Source: Cryomorpha sp963836915
GTDB taxonomy: Bacteria > Bacteroidota > Bacteroidia > Flavobacteriales_D > Cryomorphaceae
Direction of reading: 5' to 3'
Assembly (NCBI GenBank): GCA_963836915.1
Contig: CAWILH010000002.1
Span: 1,798,001 to 1,862,000, forward strand
DNA: 64,000 nucleotides
Both the position numbers and the translations under genes were made by a program. Under the pieces are notes generated by a model. The model was not told the DNA's origin and made no database searches. It was given only the letters and a program-made list of their open reading frames with translations. Of the stretch, positions 45,951 to 55,807 are shown one piece after another. How positions within the stretch are numbered: the first letter of the stretch is position 1; each line of letters opens with the position of its first letter.

Positions 45951-46793
45951 TTGTTTGGTTTTAGTAAGCAATCCTACTATAAGAGAAAAGATTCATTGGT
46001 TTCTGATGATGAAGAATTAGAGGCCAATATTTTACGCATACGTCATCTGCTTCCAAGGTGTGGGGTGAGAAAGATCCATTACCTCATAAACGAGAATAAG
46101 CCACTGGATCAGCACATAGGTCGAGATCATTTATTTGATTTTATGAGAGAGCGATCATTACTGATATCGAAAAGAAAAAAGTACCACAAAACAACCAACT
46201 CAAAGCATTGGATGAGAAAATATCCGAATATCATTAAAGAAATAGAACTCACTCGCCCAGAGCAGCTATGGGTAGCGGACATTACCTATTTACAAGTTAA
46301 CAAAGACCACTATTACCTGCACTTAGTTACGGATGCTTATTCGAAGAAAATAGTTGGATATGCGTTGAGTAACAATATGATGGCTGCCACGACATTATCG
46401 GCTTTAAAGAAGGCAATTGAAAACAGGAAATACGACCAAGCGCTCATACACCATTCGGATAGAGGCTTACAGTACAGCAGTGAGATCTATACTCAAATGC
46501 TAAAAAATAATGGAATCAGCATAAGTATGACAGAACAATCTGATCCATACGAAAATGCAGTAGCCGAAAGAGTGAACGGAATATTGAAAGATGAATTTGG
46601 ATTAGACAACTCTTTCGAAAACTATGAGATATTAGAAAAGCAGGTGGCAGAGTCAATCGCGTTATACAATCAAGTAAGACCGCACTTATCAATCGCATAC
46701 CTAACTCCAAGCCAAGCACATAATCAAAAGAGAACTAAACTTAAAACATGGAAAACAAAACAGCCTCCAAAACCAATCTTGGAAGCTGTTTAA
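45951..46793 (+). CDS. IS3-family transposase OrfB (DDE integrase core)
   Basis: 280 residues from the first in-frame start; the frame is open further upstream for fusion to OrfA. HTH_21-like N-terminus (LRIRHLLPRCGVRKIHYLI), then the rve integrase core with the three acidic residues: Asp in LWVADITYLQ, Asp in HHSDRGLQYSS and Glu in YENAVAERVNGILKDEF. Length and motifs look intact. Confidence 0.92.
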   Translation: MFGFSKQSYYKRKDSLVSDDEELEANILRIRHLLPRCGVRKIHYLINENKPLDQHIGRDHLFDFMRERSLLISKRKKYHKTTNSKHWMRKYPNIIKEIELTRPEQLWVADITYLQVNKDHYYLHLVTDAYSKKIVGYALSNNMMAATTLSALKKAIENRKYDQALIHHSDRGLQYSSEIYTQMLKNNGISISMTEQSDPYENAVAERVNGILKDEFGLDNSFENYEILEKQVAESIALYNQVRPHLSIAYLTPSQAHNQKRTKLKTWKTKQPPKPILEAV

Positions 46794-46881
46794 TCATGAG
46801 TATTTTTGAATAATAATCAGTCAACCATTTTCAGGACGACACACTTTCATTCTTATCCTTAAATTCGCCCAAGAAAGAATA

Positions 46882-46889
46882 TAGATTTG
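46882..46889 (+). promoter_or_regulatory. TAnnTTTG-like box overlapping the lgt start
   Basis: TAGATTTG matches the -7 consensus but overlaps the TTG used as the lgt start, so it can serve lgt only if translation begins further downstream. It may be a chance match. Confidence 0.3.
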
Positions 46890-47708
46890 AATCAACTACT
46901 CGCGATTATCTGGGATGTCAGCCCCCAAGCATTTGAAATACCTTTTATAGACTGGCCGGTACGGTGGTACGGAATCCTATTTGTAGTCGGGCTTTTGGTA
47001 AGCCAGTACATCATGTTCTACATCTTCAAAGTAGAAGGAAAGACCCAAAAGAATGTAGAAGACCTTACCATGTATATCGTGATAGGCACCATAGTAGGTG
47101 CTAGGTTGGGGCATGTATTCTTTTACGATGCCGCCTATTACCTAAGTAACCCATCGCAGATATTAATGGTTTGGAAAGGTGGGCTCGCCAGCCACGGTGG
47201 TGCCATAGGTATTTTAATAGCGATGTACCTATACTGTAGAAAGTATAAGTTCAGATACTTATGGGTATTTGATCGGATGGTGATCGTGGTCTGCTTCACA
47301 GGTGCCTGCATACGAACAGGTAACCTTATGAACTCTGAGATCATAGGAAAAATTACGGATGTGCCGTGGGCGATGTATTTCGTCAATGCCTATCCACCTG
47401 ACTTGGCACTCGACCCAAGACACCCCGCCCAGCTCTATGAGGCCATTTATTGCCTTTTGCTGATGGCACTGCTCTTTTTTCTATGGAAGCAGAAGCGTCA
47501 TTCGCTGAATGAAGGTTTTCTATTCGGAGTTTTCCTGGTTATTTTATTCAGCCTTCGCTTTCTGGATGAGTTTCTCAAAATCGACCAGGAAGCTTTCGAA
47601 GCCAGCCTTCCTATTAATATGGGACAAATATTGAGTATCCCTTTTGTGCTAGGTGGTGCCTTCTTAATTTGGCGGGCGGTAAGAATGCCCAAACCTTTAG
47701 AGAAATAA
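46887..47708 (+). CDS. lgt: Prolipoprotein diacylglyceryl transferase
   Basis: 273 residues. Transfers diacylglycerol to the lipobox Cys of prolipoproteins at the inner membrane. Visible: VRWYGILFVVG, GARLGHVFFYD, the HGG-type loop GLASHGGAIG, RTGNLMNSEIIGKITDVPWA and HPAQLYEAI, over about seven membrane helices. The start is TTG 46887; there is no suitable ATG, and the resulting N-terminus (MNQLLAIIWDV) fits relatives. It overlaps the next gene as TAATG. The IS3 right end is 43 bases upstream and may have displaced the original promoter. Confidence 0.95.
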   Translation: MNQLLAIIWDVSPQAFEIPFIDWPVRWYGILFVVGLLVSQYIMFYIFKVEGKTQKNVEDLTMYIVIGTIVGARLGHVFFYDAAYYLSNPSQILMVWKGGLASHGGAIGILIAMYLYCRKYKFRYLWVFDRMVIVVCFTGACIRTGNLMNSEIIGKITDVPWAMYFVNAYPPDLALDPRHPAQLYEAIYCLLLMALLFFLWKQKRHSLNEGFLFGVFLVILFSLRFLDEFLKIDQEAFEASLPINMGQILSIPFVLGGAFLIWRAVRMPKPLEK

Positions 47709-48820
47709 TGAAGCCGGCCGTAACAGCAATTATTTTCTTACTGTCGCTGTGCAGCGCTGCCATGGGGCAGGATTATCTCTTTCAAAGATATCAGGAAGCT
47801 TGGCTGCCCGCAAATAATGATCGCTTCAGATTGGCATTTTACAATTTGGAAAATCTCTTTGACCTGAATGATGACAGCTTGACCTTTGATGAAGCTTTCA
47901 CTCCCGAAGGAGAAAATGGGTATACCTTCTCACGGTACAAGAAAAAATCTACTGGGCTGGCGCGCACGCTAGCTGCGGTGGGTGGCTGGCAACCCGCCGA
48001 TATTATAGGGCTTTGCGAAGTGGAGAGCCGCTGGGTGATGGAAGGGCTTACCATTCATTCTCCATTGAAAAAACTGGGCTATCAAATCGTACATGAAGAT
48101 TCTCCTGATAGACGCGGCATTGACGTAGCCTGTATCTATCGGCCCGAGCGTTTTAACCTGATCCGATATACCTATTATCGTATCCATTTTCCTGACGATC
48201 CAGATAGAAAGACGAGGGACATGCTTTACCTAAAGGGCATTCTTCCCAACGATGATACCCTTCATGTATTCGTAAACCACTGGCCATCGCGGTATGGTGG
48301 TCAATTCAGCTCCGAACCTTCACGGGCGTATGTGGCGAGTGTGCTCAGGCAAAAAGTTGATAGCCTGAACAAGCGATTTGGTAATCCACTCATCGCGATA
48401 TGTGGAGATTTTAATGACGAGCCCGACGATCTCAGTTTGGTGGAAACGCTCAAGGCTCAAACCAATCCGGCAGCTGCCCGAGGCAATGATCTGGTAAACC
48501 TGAGCGCTCCGATCAAGTATAAATTCGGAACCCATTCTTTTGCCGGCGAGTGGGGGGTACTTGATCATTTCATCGTAAGCAATAGCCTTTTAACAGGACA
48601 GAAAACATCTACCCGCCCCAATGCTGTTGGAGTTTTTGATGCCCCATGGCTATTGACCAAAAATGCAGCTGGCAACGCCGTTCCCTTGCGTACCTTCCAA
48701 GGACCAGCTTACAAGGGTGGCTATAGCGATCATCTTCCAATCTTTTTGGACATATATCTCGTGACTGAAAATAATAGCGGCGCCATCACAGAAGATAGCG
48801 CCGCCAAAATAAAGCAATAG
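47708..48820 (+). CDS. Secreted endonuclease/exonuclease/phosphatase family protein
   Basis: 370 residues from ATG 47708, which overlaps the lgt stop; the longer frame is not needed. Signal peptide (TAIIFLLSLCSAAMGQ). The DNase-I-like fold signatures are visible: FYNLENLFD, metal Glu in GLCEVESRW, VNHWPSRYGG, ICGDFNDEPDD and SDHLPIF at the end. It is a periplasmic or secreted metal-dependent phosphodiesterase of unknown substrate. The last codons form a hairpin that probably terminates gyrB from the other side. Confidence 0.9.
   Translation: MKPAVTAIIFLLSLCSAAMGQDYLFQRYQEAWLPANNDRFRLAFYNLENLFDLNDDSLTFDEAFTPEGENGYTFSRYKKKSTGLARTLAAVGGWQPADIIGLCEVESRWVMEGLTIHSPLKKLGYQIVHEDSPDRRGIDVACIYRPERFNLIRYTYYRIHFPDDPDRKTRDMLYLKGILPNDDTLHVFVNHWPSRYGGQFSSEPSRAYVASVLRQKVDSLNKRFGNPLIAICGDFNDEPDDLSLVETLKAQTNPAAARGNDLVNLSAPIKYKFGTHSFAGEWGVLDHFIVSNSLLTGQKTSTRPNAVGVFDAPWLLTKNAAGNAVPLRTFQGPAYKGGYSDHLPIFLDIYLVTENNSGAITEDSAAKIKQ
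48777..48804 (-). terminator. Hairpin terminator of gyrB inside the end of the convergent gene
   Basis: GCGGCGC and GCGCCGC form a 7-bp stem with a 14-base loop. On the minus strand, 29 bases past the gyrB stop, it is followed by TATTATTTTC. It also codes for the tail of the endonuclease-family protein. Confidence 0.55.
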
Positions 48821-48832
48821 ATCTAAGTCGTT

Positions 48833-50791
48833 TTATACGTCAATCTTCGCGTACTTTGCATTCTTTTCAATAAACTCCCGACGTGGTGGAACATCATCGC
48901 CCATCAGCATAGAGAAAATCCGGTCTGCTTCTGCAGCATTATCTACAGTGACCTGACGCAAAGTCCTGAATTCGGGATTCATGGTGGTGTCCCAGAGTTG
49001 AATTGCATTCATCTCCCCGAGCCCCTTATACCTTTGGATTCCGACACTCGATTCTTTTCCGCTTCCTTTCATCTCTTCCACAAACTTGTCGCGCTGCTTC
49101 TCAGACCAAGCATATTTGGCGCTACTGCCCTTTTTTACGAGGTAGAGCGGAGGTGTAGCGATGTAGATATGCCCAGCATCTACCAGCTCGCGCATGTGGC
49201 GAAAGAAGAAGGTCAAAATAAGTGTTTCAATATGACTACCATCTACATCGGCATCACACATGATGATGACCTTGTGGTAGCGAAGCTTGGTGGTATCCAG
49301 CGCCTTGCTATCTTCTTCGGTGCCCACTCGCACTCCAAGCGCTGTATAAATATTCTTGATCTCTTCGTTATCAAAAATCTTATGCTGCATCGCTTTCTCT
49401 ACGTTCAGTATTTTACCTCGGAGAGGTAGGATAGCTTGAAAATGACGGTCACGTCCTTGTTTGGCAGTCCCGCCTGCCGAGTCACCCTCGACGAGGTATA
49501 TCTCACAATTTTCGGGGTTTCGGTCGGCGCAGTCGCTGAGCTTACCAGGCAGGCCGGTGCCAGAAAGCACGTTTTTGCGCTGTACCATCTCTCGTGCTTT
49601 ACGCGCAGCATGGCGCGCGGTGGCGGCTAGAATGATCTTATTGACAATAGTCCGCGCATCATTGGGATTTTCTTCCAGATAATGGCTAAGCATTTCAGAT
49701 ACGGCTTGCGATACCGGAGCATTCACTTCCCTGTTACCGAGTTTTGTCTTAGTCTGCCCTTCAAATTGCGGCTCAGCAACCTTGACAGAAATCACGGCTG
49801 TAAGGCCTTCCCGGAAGTCATCGCCGGCTATTTCAAACTTCAGCTTGGAGAGCATACCACTATCTTCAGCATACTTCTTGAGTGTGGCCGTAAGACCGCG
49901 GCGAAAACCTTGAAGGTGGGTTCCCCCTTCGTGGGTGTTGATATTATTTACGTAGGCGTGGATATTTTCCGAGAAGGAAGTATTGTATACCATCGCCACT
50001 TCTACCGGTATCCCGTTCTTCTCACCTTCCATATAAATGGGGCTTTTGATAAGCGGCTCCCGTGACTGATCGAGAAACTGTACGAACTCGAAAAGTCCAC
50101 CTTCGGAGTAAAAGTCTTCCCTTACTGGTTCACCCTTATCATCCAGCTCGCGCATATCGGTGATCGATATTTTTATTCCTTTGTTCAGGAATGCAAGCTC
50201 GCGCATCCTGCTGGCAAGCGTATCGAAATTATAAACATTGTCTTCAAAAATCGAAGTGTCGGGCTTAAAATGCACTTGCGTACCGTGGTCATCGGTATCG
50301 CCGATCACTTTAACTTCATACTGTGGCTTACCGATATTATATTCCTGCTGCCATATCTTACCATCGCGATATACGGTGGCTATGAGCTGTTCTGAAAGTG
50401 CATTCACACAGCTCACCCCGACCCCGTGGAGACCACCGGATACCTTATAGGTGTCTTTGTCAAATTTCCCGCCGGCGTGGAGCACCGTCATTACTACTTC
50501 CAGTGCCGATCGCTTTTCCTTCTCGTGATAATCGGTAGGGATACCGCGGCCATTATCCTTTACGGTTATGGAATTATCTTCATTTATGATAAGGCTGATG
50601 GTATCGCAATAGCCCGCAAGCGCTTCATCTATAGAGTTATCTACTACTTCATAAACCAAGTGGTGCAACCCCTTAAGGCCCGTGTCACCGATATACATGG
50701 AAGGTCTTTTTCGGACTGCTTCCAGTCCTTCAAGCACCTGAATATTGCCCGCTGAATACCCTTGGTTATTTTTCTTTTGATCGTCTGTCAT
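48833..50791 (-). CDS. gyrB: DNA gyrase subunit B
   Basis: 652 residues from ATG 50791 (MTDDQKKNN); a frame 15 codons longer exists but adds no homologous residues. GHKL ATPase: EVVDNSIDEALAGYCD, DNGRGIP and GGLHGVGVSCVNAL. TOPRIM: EGDSAGGTAKQGRDRHFQAI, LPLRGKILNVEKA and DADVDGSHI. Ends with the usual GEMN-containing tail (YKGLGEMNAIQLWDTTM). The length fits GyrB rather than ParE. Confidence 0.96.
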   Translation of the reverse strand: MTDDQKKNNQGYSAGNIQVLEGLEAVRKRPSMYIGDTGLKGLHHLVYEVVDNSIDEALAGYCDTISLIINEDNSITVKDNGRGIPTDYHEKEKRSALEVVMTVLHAGGKFDKDTYKVSGGLHGVGVSCVNALSEQLIATVYRDGKIWQQEYNIGKPQYEVKVIGDTDDHGTQVHFKPDTSIFEDNVYNFDTLASRMRELAFLNKGIKISITDMRELDDKGEPVREDFYSEGGLFEFVQFLDQSREPLIKSPIYMEGEKNGIPVEVAMVYNTSFSENIHAYVNNINTHEGGTHLQGFRRGLTATLKKYAEDSGMLSKLKFEIAGDDFREGLTAVISVKVAEPQFEGQTKTKLGNREVNAPVSQAVSEMLSHYLEENPNDARTIVNKIILAATARHAARKAREMVQRKNVLSGTGLPGKLSDCADRNPENCEIYLVEGDSAGGTAKQGRDRHFQAILPLRGKILNVEKAMQHKIFDNEEIKNIYTALGVRVGTEEDSKALDTTKLRYHKVIIMCDADVDGSHIETLILTFFFRHMRELVDAGHIYIATPPLYLVKKGSSAKYAWSEKQRDKFVEEMKGSGKESSVGIQRYKGLGEMNAIQLWDTTMNPEFRTLRQVTVDNAAEADRIFSMLMGDDVPPRREFIEKNAKYAKIDV

Positions 50792-50970
50792 TGAGTTGAA
50801 TTTATCTCGAAATTTGAGTTGCACGAAAATACGCATTTTATTCCCTAAAACAGCGGTTCCACAGACCTAAAACCAAGTGCTTTTCAACAAAACAACGGCT
50901 TTATTAACAGGATTTTATGTGCAGGAAATCACCCTTTGCGAAAAGCCAAAAAAGCAGAAGAAAAATTAGG

Positions 50971-52695
50971 CTAAAATGCAAATTTTACTCCGCCCATGAT
51001 AAAGACCCTTTGGGTGGGAAAGCGATAATAGATATCGTATTTCGATCCAGTAATATTATGCCCTTCAACAAATGCCGAAAGCCTCGGAGAATACTGGTAC
51101 TCAAGCTGGAGGGAAAGATCAAAATAAGCATCTAACGCAATAATGGTGTTGCCGTCGGCTTCGACATCTATTCCAGCTACTGGAAAGAGCGACTTCACAT
51201 CTCTGGAACCGACCAAGGCCATCTCGGTACCGATCTTGAATTTATCGAAAAGATTATAATTTCCCGTAAGGGCAAACCGATAAGCAGGGAGATGCCAGGC
51301 CCTTTCTTCTTTATCGGTATCGTAACTGAATACCTCACCACTCAGTCCAGCGCTCCACTTATCGGAATAGGTATAAGTGAGCTCTCCGAGCAAGGAGAAC
51401 GTATTGACGGCATCATACACCACCGAAAACCGGTTCTCAAGGCTTATCAAAGTATCATTTATAAAGAGCGGGGTGTCGGTAACCCGTTTATAGCCCACTC
51501 GTGTATTGAAGCTCAGCCTGTCGCTTATGCTTCCGCGAATACCACCGTAAACATCATACTTTACCACCGAATTGGACAATGGACTATTTGAAAGCAACCA
51601 AGGATTTTGGGTAGTGAGCGACTTGAAGCTGTTGCGGTCTACCCTTCCGGTAATACCTGCGTAGGGCACAAAAATATGGTCGAAGAGCGCGTACGAAACT
51701 TCTGCATCGGGAAAGGCGTGGAAGCGTGCCTTACTGTCAAACTGCCCGTATAGCCCCAGCCCTACCATAGCCTTCAGCTTGCCAGAACGCAGCAATATGC
51801 GCGGAGTGGCATGAACGATGGCGTTATTGAAACTGCTACCCGGCACAGCCAAACCAGAAGTATCGCCCATAAAATCAAATGCTCCGAGCTCATCTGAACT
51901 ATACCCGATAAAATCGAATCCAGAGTTCAGGGTATAGAATTGGGCTCCGCGATACGTCCGCAAATCAGCCGTAGCTTTTATTCCAAACTCGCTCGCGTCG
52001 TAGCGGTCATTATACAGATAGGTCTCAAAACCGATGTCATGATTAAGCCTTGAAGAGTCGCGGTAATAGCTATTCCACTCGGCATCAAGCATAAAATTAT
52101 TGAAGCTCTGGCGTATGTCTTTCTTGTCGATATCAGCGTCTTGGGGGTCGAACCCATAATAGTATCGGGTATTCCGATCAAAAGCCAAACCGGCCTTCAA
52201 GCTGTGATCCCGGTATATCTTCTTGCCCCAAAGATTGATCTCATTATCGCTATAACCGCTGAAGGCAACTGGCCGGTTGACCCCATCTAACGCCGACATA
52301 TGCCGCGCATGAATGCCATAAGCGAGATCGCGGTCACGGCTTGAAGTGTAGAACGCCTCGATATATGGTGTGGCAAAAGTACCTACCCCTGCTTTTACAA
52401 ATCCTTGATAGAGCTTCTCGAGCGGCTCACGTACTTTAATCTTCGCCGCCTCAATCGTGTCTACTGAGATGGCTGTGGCCGGGCGCCGGGGAATCACAGA
52501 GTAGCTGGAAACGGATAGCTCGACAGGTATGTCGACCACGGTGGGGAGCTCAGTAATTTTAAAAACCTTTTGCACCGTGAGTGCCCGATCGCCGGTGATG
52601 ATCTGTGTCTGATCAAAACCACCGTCACCACCTTGGGCCAGAGCGCCATTGGAAATAAGGAGGGCAGAAAGAAGAATAAAGAAAGTCGATTTCAT
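50971..52695 (-). CDS. Outer-membrane beta-barrel protein (TonB-dependent-receptor-like)
   Basis: 574 residues from ATG 52695, 11 bases after the TPR gene. Signal peptide (FFILLSALLISNGALAQ), a short periplasmic segment, then a long series of alternating amphipathic strands with aromatic girdles (GFVKAGVGTFATPYIEAFYT, HDIGFETYLYNDRYDASEFG) and a C-terminal FIMGGVKFAF ending in Phe, the outer-membrane barrel signature. It lacks a plug domain and TonB box, so uptake activity is doubtful. The linked TPR protein upstream suggests they work together in the envelope. Exact function unknown. Confidence 0.8.
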   Translation of the reverse strand: MKSTFFILLSALLISNGALAQGGDGGFDQTQIITGDRALTVQKVFKITELPTVVDIPVELSVSSYSVIPRRPATAISVDTIEAAKIKVREPLEKLYQGFVKAGVGTFATPYIEAFYTSSRDRDLAYGIHARHMSALDGVNRPVAFSGYSDNEINLWGKKIYRDHSLKAGLAFDRNTRYYYGFDPQDADIDKKDIRQSFNNFMLDAEWNSYYRDSSRLNHDIGFETYLYNDRYDASEFGIKATADLRTYRGAQFYTLNSGFDFIGYSSDELGAFDFMGDTSGLAVPGSSFNNAIVHATPRILLRSGKLKAMVGLGLYGQFDSKARFHAFPDAEVSYALFDHIFVPYAGITGRVDRNSFKSLTTQNPWLLSNSPLSNSVVKYDVYGGIRGSISDRLSFNTRVGYKRVTDTPLFINDTLISLENRFSVVYDAVNTFSLLGELTYTYSDKWSAGLSGEVFSYDTDKEERAWHLPAYRFALTGNYNLFDKFKIGTEMALVGSRDVKSLFPVAGIDVEADGNTIIALDAYFDLSLQLEYQYSPRLSAFVEGHNITGSKYDIYYRFPTQRVFIMGGVKFAF

Positions 52696-52705
52696 CGATC
52701 TGCGA

Positions 52706-55700
52706 TTAGTTTTTATCATTGATCAGTTTTTTATAATCATCTTCATAATCAAGGGTATCCCTTCCAGGAAGGGTGTCCTTGGCCGAGATGGCTTTGGTTT
52801 CAGCCTTATCAATGGCAGCCATTTTTTGTTTAGCGGTATTTACGAGATCCGCATCTTTTACATTGTCTATCACGCTCTTCAATGTGGCACGTGCCTGAAA
52901 GAAATCCTTTCGCTCCACATAGACATCCGAGAGTAGCAGGAAGCCTTTCACCTTCCAGAAATCTTGATTGGGGAAGCCTTCAATCAATTCAAAGATGGAC
53001 TTTTCGGCCTGTGCCAAGTCTTTTTTGAAAAAGTGGATTTCCGCCAATCTGTATTTCGCTTCGGCACCTTCTTTGGAATTGGCCTTTTTGGCGAGCTGTG
53101 TGAATACCGGCGTAGCGCCGGCGTAATTTTTCTGAATAAATAGAATGCGCCCTTTGGTCATCCTGGCTTCGGTAAGTAAGTCTTCGGTGATATTGGCATC
53201 ATTGATCACGCGGTCTGCGCCGGCCAGCGCTTCGTCGTACCTTCCCAAGGCATAATACGCGCGCATCTCGCCCAGACTGGCTCCGAGTATATTGGAAGCA
53301 AAGGTGGCCACGCCCTTCAGGCTTTTATAGTGTGCGAGCGCCGCTTCATATTCTTTCCTATCAAAACGGATCTGGGCGGCGCCTTCCAGTGCCGGCTCGG
53401 AGTATTGGCTGGCCGCCTTTGATGCGACATATTCAAATCCTTTGAGCGCCAAATCGAAATTATTTTGGCGATACGCGCAGTCAGCGAGATAGTAATTTGC
53501 GTCAAGCACAAAAAGACCATTCGGGTATTGCTTCAAATAATTTTGAAAAGCCTTGATACCTTTGTCGCAGTCGCCATCTGCCACCAGATTTTCAGCTGCC
53601 TGATAGCTCAAACTATCTATCTCAGACGGTGATACTTCGTAATCGGGTATCTCATTGAGCCATTTTGAGTACTCATCTACCTTCCCAAGATCAAGATAAA
53701 TATTCTTAAGGGTCACCACGGCTTCATTTGATTCAGAGTCAACGCCATAATCGGCCACCACTTGCTTATAGCTCTTGATCGCTCCGTCGTAATCACTCTT
53801 GCGGTATTGCACGAGTCCGCGCTTGAGCAAGGCTTTTTTTCGATAGGGCGATTGGCCATAATCGGTGATCACGGTATTAAAAGCGCCGAGAGACCTATCG
53901 AGCTCATTCACCATAAAATAGCTATCGCCAAGCTCATATTGAACGGCAGCGGCTAGGGTAGTCTCTGGATAATCGCGCAGTAATTTTTCGAGCGCTGTGG
54001 CCTTTGGCTTAAATTGATCTTGGTAACCATAGGCCTGCGCCACCTGGAAGAGTGCGTAGTCGCCATTTGAATGATCACCCTTAGCTGCCGCTTCGTAGTT
54101 TTCTATGGCTGAGCCATAAGATTTGGTAACTAAATATAAATCACCAATGCGAAGCAGGGCATCGTTTTTTCTCCTAGTATCAATATTGGCCCCGGACACG
54201 TATTTTCGAAAAGATGAAAGTGCCGCAGGATACTCCCCTTGCTTGAATTGGGCATAGCCGATATTATAATTGGCCGTGTTATAATATTCGGTCTGAAAGG
54301 ATGCTGAACTGGAAAGATAAGCTTGATAAGCGCTCACCGCCTTTCCATATTCCCCTTCACGGTAGTGGAGTTCTCCTGCCCAGTAATTGGCCAAAGCGGT
54401 AAGCTTGGCATCTTCAGGATATTTCTTCGAAAGGGTGAAATAGCTGAATGCCTTGGCAGCATCTTTCTTTACGGTCTCTGAAACCCCTAGATTAAAGGCC
54501 GCCTTTTGATATTGTCCCCGTTGCACGGCATCCAGACTTTTTAGTTTATTGAGCGCATCAATAGCTGCGGTATAATTTTTAGTAGCGAGGTGCACCTTCA
54601 AAAGGAAATCGTACGCTTCATCTTTTCGATTAGACTTAGGATACTTGTTAAGATAGCGCTCAAAGGCCTGTATGGCTTCATGGAAGGGATCATAACTGAG
54701 TTCGTAGGCGAGCTTGGCATAATTGAAGAGTGCATCTTCGGTCACCTGCTGGTCTTCATCTATTTCAGAAGCCAATTTAAAGGCATTCTGTGCAAACTTC
54801 TTCTCGTCAAGCTTCACATAGGCATCGGCCATCTGGTAAGTAGCCACTTGGGCGAGCGCCTTATCTTCGGCTTTGGTGGCTATGGCGTAGCTATCTATCG
54901 CTTTTGCAAAAGAGCCGCTCCGGTAATAGGCAAATGCGAGTTGATATGAATCTTCGGGTGAAGGATTATAATTGCGCGACATGTATTTTTCCAGAAAAGG
55001 AACCGCTTCGGCATATTCTTGCTTTTGGTAATGGGCATTACCTACCAAATGTGCGATTTCTTCTTCCCGCACCGTTTCTCCTGTCGCGAGCAGTGGTGTG
55101 GCGTAGGCGATGAGCTCATCGAACTTATCCTGATAGTGCAGGATCTGTGTTTTATAATACGGCACCACGGGGGCAAAATTCTCATCTTTTTCAGCTCTTT
55201 CGAGCGATACCAGTGCCGTTTGATAATTCCCTTCTCGATAGGCCAGATGCCCAAAATAATAATTGGTGGGCGCGAAATAAACGCCCTGCTTCTCCTTTAA
55301 CTTGTAGAATTCTGATTTGGCCAGCCCATACTGCTCCAGCTCGAAGGCAGAAAAACCTTTCTTGAAAGTCACTTCATCTGCTTCGTCGGCCTTCAGATCT
55401 CTCACATCAAGCCTGTTAAACCAATAGATCGCATCATCATAATCACGCCGGTTAAAATTATAATCGGCCAGATTATGAATGGCGGGGTTATTCCAATTGC
55501 TCTCAGGGTGCGCTATGACGAATTCTTCCATCATAAACTCCGCGTCTTTATGGAAGAGCTCCATAGTGCAGAATGCTTCGTAATAGGTAGCATTCACGAC
55601 CAATTCTGATTGCGTATTGGGATTTTGGGCGAGGTATTGCTCAAAGCCTTTTCTGGCAGACTCGTACTGCCCGGCCTGCATCCATTCTTTTGCTTCGAAA

Positions 55701-55807
55701 TAGGCGAGATCGGCATTTCTGAAATACTCTGTCAGTTGCGCATGGGCAGTGAAGCTGGCTAGAAGAGCCAAAACAAAGCTTACAGAATATCGGATGTATA
55801 AAGGCAT
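52706..55807 (-). CDS. Large periplasmic TPR protein paired with the beta-barrel gene
   Basis: 1033 residues. Signal peptide (VSFVLALLASFTAHAQ) and about twenty TPR/Sel1-like helical repeats filling the chain (for example ALVSLERAEKDENFAPVVPY near 215, AAALNKLKS-type units near 420, and DYDGAIKSYKQVVADYGVDS near 670). Such solenoids scaffold envelope complexes. It is the first gene of a two-gene run with the outer-membrane barrel downstream. It has no lipobox and no membrane anchor apart from the signal. Known T9SS/gliding TPR lipoproteins differ in layout, so I do not assign it to that system. Confidence 0.85.
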   Translation of the reverse strand: MPLYIRYSVSFVLALLASFTAHAQLTEYFRNADLAYFEAKEWMQAGQYESARKGFEQYLAQNPNTQSELVVNATYYEAFCTMELFHKDAEFMMEEFVIAHPESNWNNPAIHNLADYNFNRRDYDDAIYWFNRLDVRDLKADEADEVTFKKGFSAFELEQYGLAKSEFYKLKEKQGVYFAPTNYYFGHLAYREGNYQTALVSLERAEKDENFAPVVPYYKTQILHYQDKFDELIAYATPLLATGETVREEEIAHLVGNAHYQKQEYAEAVPFLEKYMSRNYNPSPEDSYQLAFAYYRSGSFAKAIDSYAIATKAEDKALAQVATYQMADAYVKLDEKKFAQNAFKLASEIDEDQQVTEDALFNYAKLAYELSYDPFHEAIQAFERYLNKYPKSNRKDEAYDFLLKVHLATKNYTAAIDALNKLKSLDAVQRGQYQKAAFNLGVSETVKKDAAKAFSYFTLSKKYPEDAKLTALANYWAGELHYREGEYGKAVSAYQAYLSSSASFQTEYYNTANYNIGYAQFKQGEYPAALSSFRKYVSGANIDTRRKNDALLRIGDLYLVTKSYGSAIENYEAAAKGDHSNGDYALFQVAQAYGYQDQFKPKATALEKLLRDYPETTLAAAVQYELGDSYFMVNELDRSLGAFNTVITDYGQSPYRKKALLKRGLVQYRKSDYDGAIKSYKQVVADYGVDSESNEAVVTLKNIYLDLGKVDEYSKWLNEIPDYEVSPSEIDSLSYQAAENLVADGDCDKGIKAFQNYLKQYPNGLFVLDANYYLADCAYRQNNFDLALKGFEYVASKAASQYSEPALEGAAQIRFDRKEYEAALAHYKSLKGVATFASNILGASLGEMRAYYALGRYDEALAGADRVINDANITEDLLTEARMTKGRILFIQKNYAGATPVFTQLAKKANSKEGAEAKYRLAEIHFFKKDLAQAEKSIFELIEGFPNQDFWKVKGFLLLSDVYVERKDFFQARATLKSVIDNVKDADLVNTAKQKMAAIDKAETKAISAKDTLPGRDTLDYEDDYKKLINDKN

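Larger units (their letters stand above)
45466..46843 (+). mobile_element. IS3-family insertion sequence, complete, with 3-bp target duplication
   Basis: 1378 bases. Terminal inverted repeats of 25 bases (left 45466-45490, right 46819-46843; 20 of 25 match) begin TGTCTCGTCC and TGTGTCGTCC. The trinucleotide CTT flanks both ends (45463-45465 and 46844-46846), consistent with the 3-bp duplication typical of IS3. It carries orfA and orfB joined by a -1 frameshift site. It inserted seven bases beyond the adhesin terminator and 43 bases before lgt, so it breaks no gene. It appears intact and recent. Confidence 0.93.
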
